Shown: piece by piece, positions 53,170 to 60,201 of the stretch
How the letters are laid out: each line of letters opens with the position of its first letter
How positions within the stretch are numbered: position 1 is the first letter of the stretch
DNA from: Verrucomicrobiota bacterium
Lineage (GTDB): Bacteria; Verrucomicrobiota; Verrucomicrobiia; Chthoniobacterales; UBA10450
DNA length: 61,760 nt
Assembly (NCBI GenBank): GCA_003218305.1
Contig: QHMY01000039.1
Coordinates: 1 to 61,760, forward strand
Direction: 5' to 3'
Translations under genes and position numbers: made by a program
The notes under the pieces: generated by a model
The model's database searches: none
Told to the model about the DNA's origin: nothing
What the model saw: only the letters and a program-made list of their open reading frames with translations

Positions 53170-54099
53170 CTAAGTTTCATCGAGTTTCGGAAGATGAATC
53201 GCGGCCAGCATGCAACGGGCGCTGCCGCCGGCCAGTTCGATGGTGGGTAGAGCTAAAGGCAGAAGGCGTGCGTGGCGCTCGATTTCATCTCGCTGCTCCA
53301 CGGTCAGCGCTTCCGCGGCGCGGCTCGACAGGACCAGGAGCTTCTCGGAATCACTGCGCAATTCCAGAGCGTTGCCGGCGAAGTTCGCGATTTGATCGCG
53401 CTTCAGCTCAATCACTTTCTTCCCGCTTGCTTCGAGCCGGCGCCGAACTGTTTCTCGCTGGGCGGCATCCGCGATCATGTCCAATCCCACCAGGGCAAAT
53501 TCCGATCCGAGGCACATCATAACGTTAGTGTGATAAATCAGTCGGCCATCATCACCCACGCTCTCGAAAAAGACTGGCTCGAAATTGAAGTCCTGGCAAA
53601 ACCGTTCGACCAGGGCCCGGTCGGACCGCTTTGAAAGCGAGACGTAGGCGATGCGATTGACGTAATCGAGGACCAGACTTCCGGTGCCTTCGAGATGAAG
53701 ACCGCGTTGTTCGTAGGAGGAATAGTCGACCAGCGCGCTGATCCGATAGATTTTGCCCAACTCGTCGATCACGTCCCGGCGCCGCTCGTGGCGGCGCGTC
53801 GGTGAATACATCGGGTAAAGCGCGACTCTGCCGTCAGGATGCGTCGAGAACCAGTTGTTCGGGAAAACGGCATCCGGTTTCTCCGGCGAAACGGTGTCGT
53901 CAAACACGTGGACCGTTACCCCCGCCCCGCGCAATAATTCCACCGCTTCATCGAACTCCGCTTGCGCGGCTTTGGAAATATCATCGGCGTCGGCTGCTGC
54001 GATCTCTCGCTGGAACGCATTGTCGGAAGCTGTCTCCGGATTCGGATAGAAGCGGCAAGGCCGAATCATGACCACTGCCTTCGCGCTCTGCTGGATCAT
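53170..54099 (-). CDS. ctlX: Citrulline utilisation hydrolase-type amidinotransferase
   Basis: About 309 residues from ATG at 54099 (MIQQSAKAVVMIRPCRFYPN). A longer frame would overlap ccsA. Arginine-deiminase-superfamily motifs: PDAVFPNNWFSTHPDGRVAL, LEGTGSLVLDYVNRIAYVSL, YHTNVMMCLG, and the C-terminal GGSARCMLAAIHLP with the nucleophile Cys. CtlX was described as a citrulline hydrolase in Francisella; substrate by homology. Cytoplasmic. Confidence 0.88.
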   Translation of the reverse strand: MIQQSAKAVVMIRPCRFYPNPETASDNAFQREIAAADADDISKAAQAEFDEAVELLRGAGVTVHVFDDTVSPEKPDAVFPNNWFSTHPDGRVALYPMYSPTRRHERRRDVIDELGKIYRISALVDYSSYEQRGLHLEGTGSLVLDYVNRIAYVSLSKRSDRALVERFCQDFNFEPVFFESVGDDGRLIYHTNVMMCLGSEFALVGLDMIADAAQRETVRRRLEASGKKVIELKRDQIANFAGNALELRSDSEKLLVLSSRAAEALTVEQRDEIERHARLLPLALPTIELAGGSARCMLAAIHLPKLDET

Positions 54100-54133
54100 A
54101 CTTCTTTGGAGGGCGGACGCGTCGCCCGGAAAT

Positions 54134-55852
54134 CTATGCCGCAACCTGCTCGCTCGTCACGACTGCAGGTGAACTCGGCGGCCGCGGTCGTTTTGTCCCG
54201 CGATACCGCCAGATAGCGAAGGCCACGAACAACAAATCGGCCACGACGAAGCTGACAACGTAAGTCTCGCCGCCGAGGCCGAACCCATAACTGTGTAACC
54301 CTTTGCCGAGAACGAAATTCACGCCATACCACGCCATGAGAACCGCGAGGAAACAAACGACGCTGGCCACCACCAAACCGAATTGCGTCCACCAACCAGC
54401 GAGCCGTCCGTGCAAGGTCAGGATGTAGCAAAGCAGCGCGATGAGGGCCCAGGTTTCTTTCGGGTCCCAACCCCAGAAGCGTCCCCAGGAATAGTTGGCC
54501 CAAACGCCGCCCAAAATTGTTCCCGCCGCGAGGAGCAAGACGCCCAGCTGGAGGACACGGTAAAGCCAGAAATGCATCGGCTGATCCGCCCGGGCCGCCA
54601 CGGGGTTGCGCGCATAACGCCAGAGGAGGATGTGCCCAAACCCCATCGCGAGCGCAAACGCGGCGTAGCTCAAAGTGATGGTAAGCACGTGGATCGTGAG
54701 CCAGAAATTGTCGCGCAAGACCGGCACGAGCGGATCGATGCTCGCGGGCATGGCGATCGGCATTTGGTGCACGAGCAAGAGTGCGATCAGGGAAACCGGC
54801 AACGCCGCCAGCAGGTAGATCGGCGTCCGATAACGCGCGAAAAAGATCATCCCGAAAAACGTGACCGCAAACGAGACCCAGATGATCGACTCATACATGT
54901 TCGTCACCGGCGGACGGCCCGCGATCAGGCAGCGCATCGTGATCGCACTGGCGTGAAAGAGCAGGCCGACGATCGCGAGCGAAACGCCCATCCATTTCAG
55001 AGCGCCGCCTTTGCTGCGCATGTAAGCAATCCCAAGCAGCACCAGCGCGATCCCGTAGGACCAGGCCGCGCGGTAAAATCCATCCCAATGGTTGTAAAAA
55101 TATTCCAGGCGCAGCTGCGATTCTTCCGGGTAAATCTTTGGGCTCAGCCCGCGCAAACCGTCGCGCAGTTGATTCGCCGCCCGGCTGAACTGGAAGCCGT
55201 CGCCCTTCGCATACGCACTCGCGAGCGTTTGCAACTGCGTCTGCGGCCCGCTGAACTGCGATACCGAATAGTGCTGGGCGAATTCCGGCGGCACCAGCCA
55301 GGGGTCCGTCGCTTTCTCCGGCGCCGGCACGAGGAGAAATGCGCTTCCATCCATGACGTGCGCGAAAATCGTCAGTCGCTCGGTCACGCTCATCACTTCG
55401 CTTTGGAGACGGTCCAGCGGCTTCTCCGCCTTGCGGAGCGCATGCGCTTCCGCCGCGAGCAGGTTCAACTCCGACAGCGCCGTCAGTTCCGTGAAGGAAA
55501 ATCTCCGCTGGGTCTTGTCGAGGCCGAGCTTCTCCACCAGTTGCCCGAGCGACACCAGGATCATCGGCTCGCTTTTCCAGTCGTGCGTATCGAGAAGCAT
55601 CGACAGGAGGAGATCGTTGGCCTGCCAATTCTTGCCGCTCTTGTCGGTATAGCTGGAACGCCCGGTGGTCTTGATCAGCGTCTCGCGCGCGAAAGTGTCG
55701 ATCGGCTTGCGCCGGCCGCCATCCTGGATCGCCAGAAGTCCCCATTGCTTGAAATCGAGCGAGCTCGAGTCCGCCGCGGGCATGTCAGACTGGGCAAAGC
55801 CAATGCCGCTGAGAAACAGGCTGATCGCCGAAATTAAGAGTCGTAAGCGCAT
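54134..55852 (-). CDS. ccsA: Cytochrome c biogenesis protein CcsA with long N-terminal domain
   Basis: About 572 residues from ATG at 55852. Signal/anchor MRLRLLISAISLFLSGIGFA, then an extracytoplasmic domain of about 240 residues with FKQWGLLAIQDGGRRKPIDT. The CcsA part has GRPPVTNMYESIIWVSFAV, FWLTIHVLTITLSYAAFALA and the haem-handling WWD motif WGRFWGWDPKETWALIALLC, with histidines in RDNFWLTIHV and LTLHGRLAGW. It delivers and ligates haem in system II cytochrome c maturation. The usual partner CcsB/ResB is not in the window. The N-terminal extension resembles architectures I recall from Planctomycetes-Verrucomicrobia relatives. Confidence 0.9.
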   Translation of the reverse strand: MRLRLLISAISLFLSGIGFAQSDMPAADSSSLDFKQWGLLAIQDGGRRKPIDTFARETLIKTTGRSSYTDKSGKNWQANDLLLSMLLDTHDWKSEPMILVSLGQLVEKLGLDKTQRRFSFTELTALSELNLLAAEAHALRKAEKPLDRLQSEVMSVTERLTIFAHVMDGSAFLLVPAPEKATDPWLVPPEFAQHYSVSQFSGPQTQLQTLASAYAKGDGFQFSRAANQLRDGLRGLSPKIYPEESQLRLEYFYNHWDGFYRAAWSYGIALVLLGIAYMRSKGGALKWMGVSLAIVGLLFHASAITMRCLIAGRPPVTNMYESIIWVSFAVTFFGMIFFARYRTPIYLLAALPVSLIALLLVHQMPIAMPASIDPLVPVLRDNFWLTIHVLTITLSYAAFALAMGFGHILLWRYARNPVAARADQPMHFWLYRVLQLGVLLLAAGTILGGVWANYSWGRFWGWDPKETWALIALLCYILTLHGRLAGWWTQFGLVVASVVCFLAVLMAWYGVNFVLGKGLHSYGFGLGGETYVVSFVVADLLFVAFAIWRYRGTKRPRPPSSPAVVTSEQVAA

Positions 55853-55970
55853 AAAATCGGAGGGGTGGTAATGTAGCGCTGCTTCCGATGCCCTGTCGAG
55901 TGGGAGCCTCATCCCGTCGAGCCCAGGATAATTCTCTCCTGACTTCCTGGTTTCCCGATTATCTTTCCCC

Positions 55971-56510
55971 ATGAGAACAGCACCTGCCGCCGCCCTTTTT
56001 TTCATTCTGTCCCTGATTGCCGTTTCGGCGGAACAACCCGCCAGCTCGGTCAAGGTCGGAGCGTTCACTTTTGCCCTGCCGGAGGGCTGGAAGAGCGTGA
56101 CCCCCTCCTCGGCCATGCGCAAAGCGCAGCTCGAAATCACCCAGGGATCCGATAAGGCCGAAGTGACCTTCTTTCAGTTCGGGGCCGGCGAGGGCGGGAG
56201 CGTGGCGGACAATGTCGCCCGGTGGTTCGCCCAATTTCCCGGAAGCGATGACAAACGGAAGTCGGAAACCGTCCAGGCCGGTTCCGTAAAAATCACTTAT
56301 GTCACGACCGAGGGAACGTTCAGCAGCGGCATCCCCGGCGGTCCGACTGCGCCGATGAGCGGTTACGCCCTGTGCGGCGCGATCCTCGAAAGCGCAGACG
56401 GCAGCGTGTTCATCAAGATGACCGGACCCGAGGCCGTGGTGAAATCGTCGACCGAGGCGTTTAAGAAGATGGTCTCCGAAGCCGCGAAACAGGCCGCTCC
56501 GCGGGCGTAG
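55971..56510 (+). CDS. Secreted protein of unknown function
   Basis: 179 residues: signal peptide MRTAPAAALFFILSLIAVSA, cleavage near SAEQP. The mature part starts VGAFTFALPEGWKSVTPSSA, a PsbP/DUF1795-like opening seen in many small periplasmic proteins, followed by AEVTFFQFGAGEGGSVADNV and VFIKMTGPEAVVKSSTEAFK. No catalytic motif. Divergent from ccsA. Confidence 0.75.
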   Translation: MRTAPAAALFFILSLIAVSAEQPASSVKVGAFTFALPEGWKSVTPSSAMRKAQLEITQGSDKAEVTFFQFGAGEGGSVADNVARWFAQFPGSDDKRKSETVQAGSVKITYVTTEGTFSSGIPGGPTAPMSGYALCGAILESADGSVFIKMTGPEAVVKSSTEAFKKMVSEAAKQAAPRA

Positions 56511-56595
56511 GCAAAATGGCAGGCGGTGACGGACGGTGGAAAATACTCCGCGACGCCTGGATCGCGGAGGTGAAGGGGGAGCGGTGACCCTGTAC

Positions 56596-57519
56596 CTACG
56601 CCGATGACGGTGCGGCAGGGTCGACTGCCTCCGGATGATATTTTTGCCAATAGCGCAGCGCGCCGCTGACCGCCATGAAACTCGGATCAGCGCACTCGTA
56701 ATCGCGCACTTCGTTTTCGGTTGCGCCGGCTCCGCGCAATTCTTCGGCAACCGACTGGGCGAAGTCGGAGGTTAATTGCTCTTTGTTCTGGCCGGCGCGG
56801 ATTCGATCGCGAAACCAAGTCGCCCAACGGCGGACACATTCCGCCAGTGCATCGAGGTGCGCGGGGATCGAGCCCTCGACCGGCCCGAAGTGAGGCAGGT
56901 ATAATTTCGCGGCATTAAGTGCGCGGATCTTCTCGATCGAGTCCAACCATGACTCGATGTGTAATTCTGGGGGAACGAACGGCGGAATAGGAGGCCCCCC
57001 ACCCAACCGCACACCGGCGACATCCCCGCCAAAAACGTGGTCTTCCCATTGATAAACGTGGTGGTGACTGGCGTGCCCCGGCGTTTCCAGAGCGCGCACT
57101 TCAAGCGAACCAAGACGAACGGTGTCGAGGTCGTGTAAAACCGTCACATTTTCCTCCGGGATCGGGGCGAATTTCCCCCAGAGCCGCTCCATTTCTCCCC
57201 CATAAATTCGCCTGGCAGAATCGATCAAACGACTCGGATCAATGAGATGAGGCGCCCCGCGAGGATGGACGTAGATCTTCGCGCCGAGCTGGGCGAAGCG
57301 CCAGGCCGCCCCGGCGTGATCGAAATGAATGTGGCTGAGGAAGACGTGCCGAACATTTTCGCCGGCGAACCCCGCCCGCGAAAGCTGTTCAGCCAAGTGG
57401 GCGAAAGTCGACTCCGGCCCGGTGTCAAAGAGCGCCAAGCCATCGGGCGTCTCGACCGCGGTGGCGGCGATGATCCCGGGCCGGCCCAGCTGCCTCGTAT
57501 CGAAGACGTGAACCGTCAT
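56596..57519 (-). CDS. MBL-fold metallo-hydrolase
   Basis: 307 residues. Metal-binding signature VFLSHIHFDHAGAAW (HxHxDH), then ALETPGHASHHHVYQWEDHV with the third histidine, FGGDVAG, and LYLPHFGPVEG with the last histidine. A glyoxalase-II-like or lactonase-like MBL protein; substrate unknown. No signal peptide. Its start faces the small-gene array on the other strand. Confidence 0.9.
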   Translation of the reverse strand: MTVHVFDTRQLGRPGIIAATAVETPDGLALFDTGPESTFAHLAEQLSRAGFAGENVRHVFLSHIHFDHAGAAWRFAQLGAKIYVHPRGAPHLIDPSRLIDSARRIYGGEMERLWGKFAPIPEENVTVLHDLDTVRLGSLEVRALETPGHASHHHVYQWEDHVFGGDVAGVRLGGGPPIPPFVPPELHIESWLDSIEKIRALNAAKLYLPHFGPVEGSIPAHLDALAECVRRWATWFRDRIRAGQNKEQLTSDFAQSVAEELRGAGATENEVRDYECADPSFMAVSGALRYWQKYHPEAVDPAAPSSA

Positions 57520-57639
57520 GGACGATCAAATGTGACCGGAAAACGCGCCCCGAGGAGGCGGCCGGTTGGGAAAAACCCGGGGATTGGAAGGGGTTTCCTC
57601 GAGGTAAAACAGCGTGGACCGAAGAAATTTTGGCCCATG

Positions 57640-57742
57640 GCACAATAAAAATGTTGACGAGCGCGACTCATTTATGAGAAATATAAGAATTATCAGAAAT
57701 AACCGTAGCTAAACAGAACCTTAAAAACTGACCTAATACCGT
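57640..57742 (+). promoter_or_regulatory. AT-rich leader before the small-peptide array
   Basis: This stretch is markedly AT-rich against its surroundings. It holds TTGACG (57654-57659), a palindrome CTCAT-TT-ATGAG (57667-57678) and TATAAG (57682-57687). The TTGACG-TATAAG spacing of 22 is too long for a standard promoter, so the exact promoter is unresolved, but the base composition fits a regulatory leader for the array. Confidence 0.4.
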
Positions 57743-57829
57743 ATGAACCAAACCTCTTTGATCCTCGCCGTTACCGTGTTTGTCACCGTTGTCATGTGCT
57801 GGCTCATCCCTGCGCCGGTCTTCAACTAA
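57743..57829 (+). CDS. Tiny membrane peptide, array copy 1 (subtype A)
   Basis: 28 residues: MNQTSLIL, a valine/threonine-rich hydrophobic segment through residue 17, then the invariant MCWLIPAPVFN. No charged side chain at all. One predicted membrane helix, about residues 5-22, with a Cys-Trp near its end. Subtype A residues are Ala9, Phe13 and Val17; stop TAA. No Shine-Dalgarno: the bases before the ATG are CCTAATACCGT. Coding status rests on comparison with copies 2-4; copy 3 differs by four bases, all synonymous (codons 5, 13, 16, 23). Family not recognised. Confidence 0.75.
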   Translation: MNQTSLILAVTVFVTVVMCWLIPAPVFN

Positions 57830-57862
57830 GAAATCTGCTCACGCCACCCGATCTCATATCTT

Positions 57863-57949
57863 ATGAACCAAACGTCTTTAATCCTCACCGTTACCGTAGC
57901 TGTCACCGTCCTCATGTGCTGGCTCATCCCGGCGCCGGTTTTCAACTAG
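57863..57949 (+). CDS. Tiny membrane peptide, array copy 2 (subtype B)
   Basis: 28 residues with the same frame, length and C-terminal MCWLIPAPVFN as copy 1. It has subtype B residues Thr9 and Leu17 with Ala13; stop TAG. Against copy 1 there are six synonymous codon changes (codons 4, 6, 12, 16, 23, 26) and three amino-acid changes (codons 9, 13, 17). It begins after a 33-bp spacer ending CTCATATCTT directly before the ATG. No charged residues. Confidence 0.75.
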   Translation: MNQTSLILTVTVAVTVLMCWLIPAPVFN

Positions 57950-57990
57950 ACCTCACGCAGCCTAATATTGCCCCATTTTACCCATATCTT

Positions 57991-58077
57991 ATGAACCAAA
58001 CCTCCTTGATCCTCGCCGTTACCGTGTTCGTCACCGTCGTCATGTGCTGGCTCATCCCGGCGCCGGTCTTCAACTAA
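57991..58077 (+). CDS. Tiny membrane peptide, array copy 3 (subtype A)
   Basis: Identical in protein sequence to copy 1 but different at four bases, all third-position. Preceded by a 41-bp spacer ending CCCATATCTT at the ATG; stop TAA as in copy 1. The spacers on either side have drifted more than the coding bases, which supports selection on the peptide. Confidence 0.75.
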   Translation: MNQTSLILAVTVFVTVVMCWLIPAPVFN

Positions 58078-58120
58078 ACCTCCTCAGGTCCGATTTAGTC
58101 GCAACCCTACCTCGTATCCC

Positions 58121-58207
58121 ATGGACAGACTCTCCTTAATCCTCACCATTACCGTGGTTGTCACCGTCCTCATGTGCTGGCTGATCCCGGCGCCGGTTTT
58201 CAATTAG
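58121..58207 (+). CDS. Tiny membrane peptide, array copy 4 (subtype B, diverged N-terminus)
   Basis: 28 residues. The N-terminus is MDRLSLIL instead of MNQTSLIL, bringing the only charged residues in the array (Asp2, Arg3). The body has Thr9, Ile10, Val13 and Leu17, and the end is the invariant MCWLIPAPVFN. Stop TAG as in copy 2. It shares tta at codon 6, acc at 9, ctc at 17 and gtt at 26 with copy 2. Preceded by CTCGTATCCC directly before the ATG. Confidence 0.72.
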   Translation: MDRLSLILTITVVVTVLMCWLIPAPVFN

Positions 58208-58235
58208 AAGCTGCTAACCAGCCGTGAGCGGACCC

Positions 58236-59339
58236 CTACCTGGCTCGATCGCGGCGAATTCCGCGCTCCGAGACAAGGTAAACGGCGAAACTCCCCAGCC
58301 AATGACCCCCCTCGTAGTGCGCGCCGGTCACGGCCCCCAAGCCGGCCCGCCGATGGGCCCCGGCGGCCGAGGTCAGTGCGGGACGGCGCGGATCGTCGGC
58401 GGGGAGAACCGAGAGAATCCCCTCGAGCATCCAGGCCCGGCTCAAGTTCAATCCGTCGAGATGGGCGAGCTTTGGGTCGCTCGGATCAGGAGAGACCGTA
58501 ACCGGCAGCCAATCCGCCTCGGCCGCAGCTGGAATTCGAGGCATGAATTCCTTCAGCCAACTGGCGAACTCGGCGGGCGCAAGGACCCGGCGCATCAAGT
58601 CTCCTTCAGCGAGACAGGGGGAAAGAAAATCCTCACCGGAAGGTTCATAGTCCATCGGACAACTCCTGTCTGCGAGATAGAACCTCCGCGCCTGCTCGCT
58701 GACCATCCCGGCAAAACCTTCGTTCCCAGTCGAGCGCGCGTAATCGAGCATCAGACCGAGCGCGAAAGCGGTTTGCGCGTGCTCGCCGATCCGGACCGGA
58801 TGCGAAAGCTTGGGTAGCCACGTCTTTAGCCGATCGAGCGCGGCTTCTTCCAGCGGACGCAGATTCGCCCGCATTTCCTTCGCTTCGGGATCATCCCATT
58901 CGCCCAGTTCGGCCACCAATTGCAGGAGCCAGGCCAGGCCGTAGGGCCGCTCGAAGTTGGTCCGCCCTTTACCGCCCAGATAAGCCGCTTCCTCCTTCAG
59001 GTTCGCGGCTGTCAAATTTTTGCGAAGCGCGGCCCGGGCCGGTTTGGCGAATGGCGCGTCGGGGAATTTCCGCGCCAGCCGGGCGAGCAGCCAGTGCCCG
59101 TGCACCGACGAGTGCCAGTCGTAGCAGCCGTAGAAAGCGGGCGTGAGTTTGCGCGGCGGAGCGACATCGGCGTCGCCGTTCAAGACATGGCTGATCTTGT
59201 TCGGATATTCCTTGTCGACGCAGGCCAGCGCGAGACGTGCGAACCGTTCGGCGGTCTGGGCGTCGAACGTCGGAGCGGGGGCTTCCGCAGCCGCAATTAG
59301 CGGAAGCAAAACGAAGGCACTCGCAAGAATCTTCCTCAT
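58236..59339 (-). CDS. Secreted DUF2891 protein
   Basis: 367 residues: signal peptide MRKILASAFVLLPLIAAAEA, then FARLALACVDKEYPNKISHV and FYGCYDWHSSVHGHWLLARL, which is diagnostic of DUF2891, followed by GRTNFERPYGLAWLLQLVAE and GEHAQTAFALGLMLDYARST. The last part has HLDGLNLSRAWMLEGI and HYEGGHWLGSFAVYLV. The (alpha/alpha)-barrel-like pattern suggests a carbohydrate-related enzyme, but function is unknown. It ends 28 bp past the array on the opposite strand. Confidence 0.88.
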   Translation of the reverse strand: MRKILASAFVLLPLIAAAEAPAPTFDAQTAERFARLALACVDKEYPNKISHVLNGDADVAPPRKLTPAFYGCYDWHSSVHGHWLLARLARKFPDAPFAKPARAALRKNLTAANLKEEAAYLGGKGRTNFERPYGLAWLLQLVAELGEWDDPEAKEMRANLRPLEEAALDRLKTWLPKLSHPVRIGEHAQTAFALGLMLDYARSTGNEGFAGMVSEQARRFYLADRSCPMDYEPSGEDFLSPCLAEGDLMRRVLAPAEFASWLKEFMPRIPAAAEADWLPVTVSPDPSDPKLAHLDGLNLSRAWMLEGILSVLPADDPRRPALTSAAGAHRRAGLGAVTGAHYEGGHWLGSFAVYLVSERGIRRDRAR

Positions 59340-59369
59340 GCCAGCTTCACCCGCCCGGCTTCAGCAGGC

Positions 59370-60107
59370 TCAAACCGCCGGAGCCAGCGGCGCCTCACTC
59401 AGTTTCGGGCTCAAAGGCACCGGTTCACCACCTCGACTGAGATAGAGGGCATAGAGCTGCTTGTGCAGGTGCGTCCAGGTAAAATAGGTCAGCACCGTCG
59501 CAAAGTAGACCCCGATACAGAAGACGATCAGACCGAGGCAGACAAACAGAAGGGCTGCGCCCATGACGAAGAGCGAACTGAGCACCATTTCCTTCCAGGT
59601 GAGCGCCACGAAGTTTTTGACAAACTTGAGATCAAACGATTTCGCAAAATCCTGGGTGAGGGATGCGCGAATCTTCAGCGGCACCAGCACCAGCATCAGG
59701 AGGACAAGCATGACCGCCCAGACCAGCATCATCAGAATCATGACCAGAACTCCCAGGCAGCCAGCGGCGTTCGCTTCATGTCCCGAAGAAAGCCCGCCGA
59801 TCAACATCATCGGAATCATCAGGAGCCAGGTCAAAGGCACCATGACAATGCTGAGGCCCATGCTGACGACGAAAGTCACCAGAAATGGCCAGAGACCGCG
59901 TTCGAGATATTTCCCGAAGTGCGAGAAATCGAAGTCGGGGAAAGTCTCGAATCGCTCGTCCTGCCGCGCCCAAAACCCGGTGATAAGCCAGCCCAGGACG
60001 ACGATCGGGCCGACGATCGGAATGAGCACGCACACACCGCCCAGCAATAGATTCATCATCCACTTGGGACTCTTGAAGAAATCGGAGACGGAGTCGGCGT
60101 AGTTCAC
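59370..60107 (-). CDS. DUF4013-type membrane protein
   Basis: 245 residues. Opens MNYADSVSDFFKSPKWMMNL then LLLGGVCVLIPIVGPIVVLG, and has DFDFSHFGKYLERGLWPFLV, a pattern of DUF4013. About five to six helices, including a long leucine/methionine-rich stretch (VLVMILMMLVWAVMLVLLML). Function unknown. Lies 30 bp upstream of DUF2891 on the same strand and may be cotranscribed. Confidence 0.82.
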   Translation of the reverse strand: MNYADSVSDFFKSPKWMMNLLLGGVCVLIPIVGPIVVLGWLITGFWARQDERFETFPDFDFSHFGKYLERGLWPFLVTFVVSMGLSIVMVPLTWLLMIPMMLIGGLSSGHEANAAGCLGVLVMILMMLVWAVMLVLLMLVLVPLKIRASLTQDFAKSFDLKFVKNFVALTWKEMVLSSLFVMGAALLFVCLGLIVFCIGVYFATVLTYFTWTHLHKQLYALYLSRGGEPVPLSPKLSEAPLAPAV

Positions 60108-60201
60108 GTGGCGCTGTCACTCTTAGCGCTAAGGCCAGATCCGAGGCAAGACCGAAGGTCGGAGGCAACCGCGGAAGCGCCGCCTGAAAGCGGCAGCGTT
60201 A

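Larger units (their letters stand above)
57743..58207 (+). repeat. Four-unit tandem array of 120-130 bp repeats
   Basis: Start-to-start distances are 120, 128 and 130 bp. Each unit is an 87-bp gene plus a 33-43 bp spacer. The array occupies most of the gap between the MBL hydrolase and DUF2891 genes (57520-58235), both of which are on the opposite strand. Confidence 0.9.

Noticed and set aside
54383-55837. Long open frame antisense to ccsA (484 codons)
   Set aside because: Arg/Glu/Gln-rich shadow of a membrane-protein gene, with no family features.
57796-58077. A 93-codon open frame across copies 1-3 of the small-gene array
   Set aside because: It reads copies 1 and 2 in a wrong frame and only joins the proper frame at copy 3. 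The synonymous-change pattern supports the four separate 28-codon frames instead.
57743-58207. CRISPR array
   Set aside because: The units are 120-130 bp with diverged short spacers and conserved coding frames, not short identical repeats with unique spacers.
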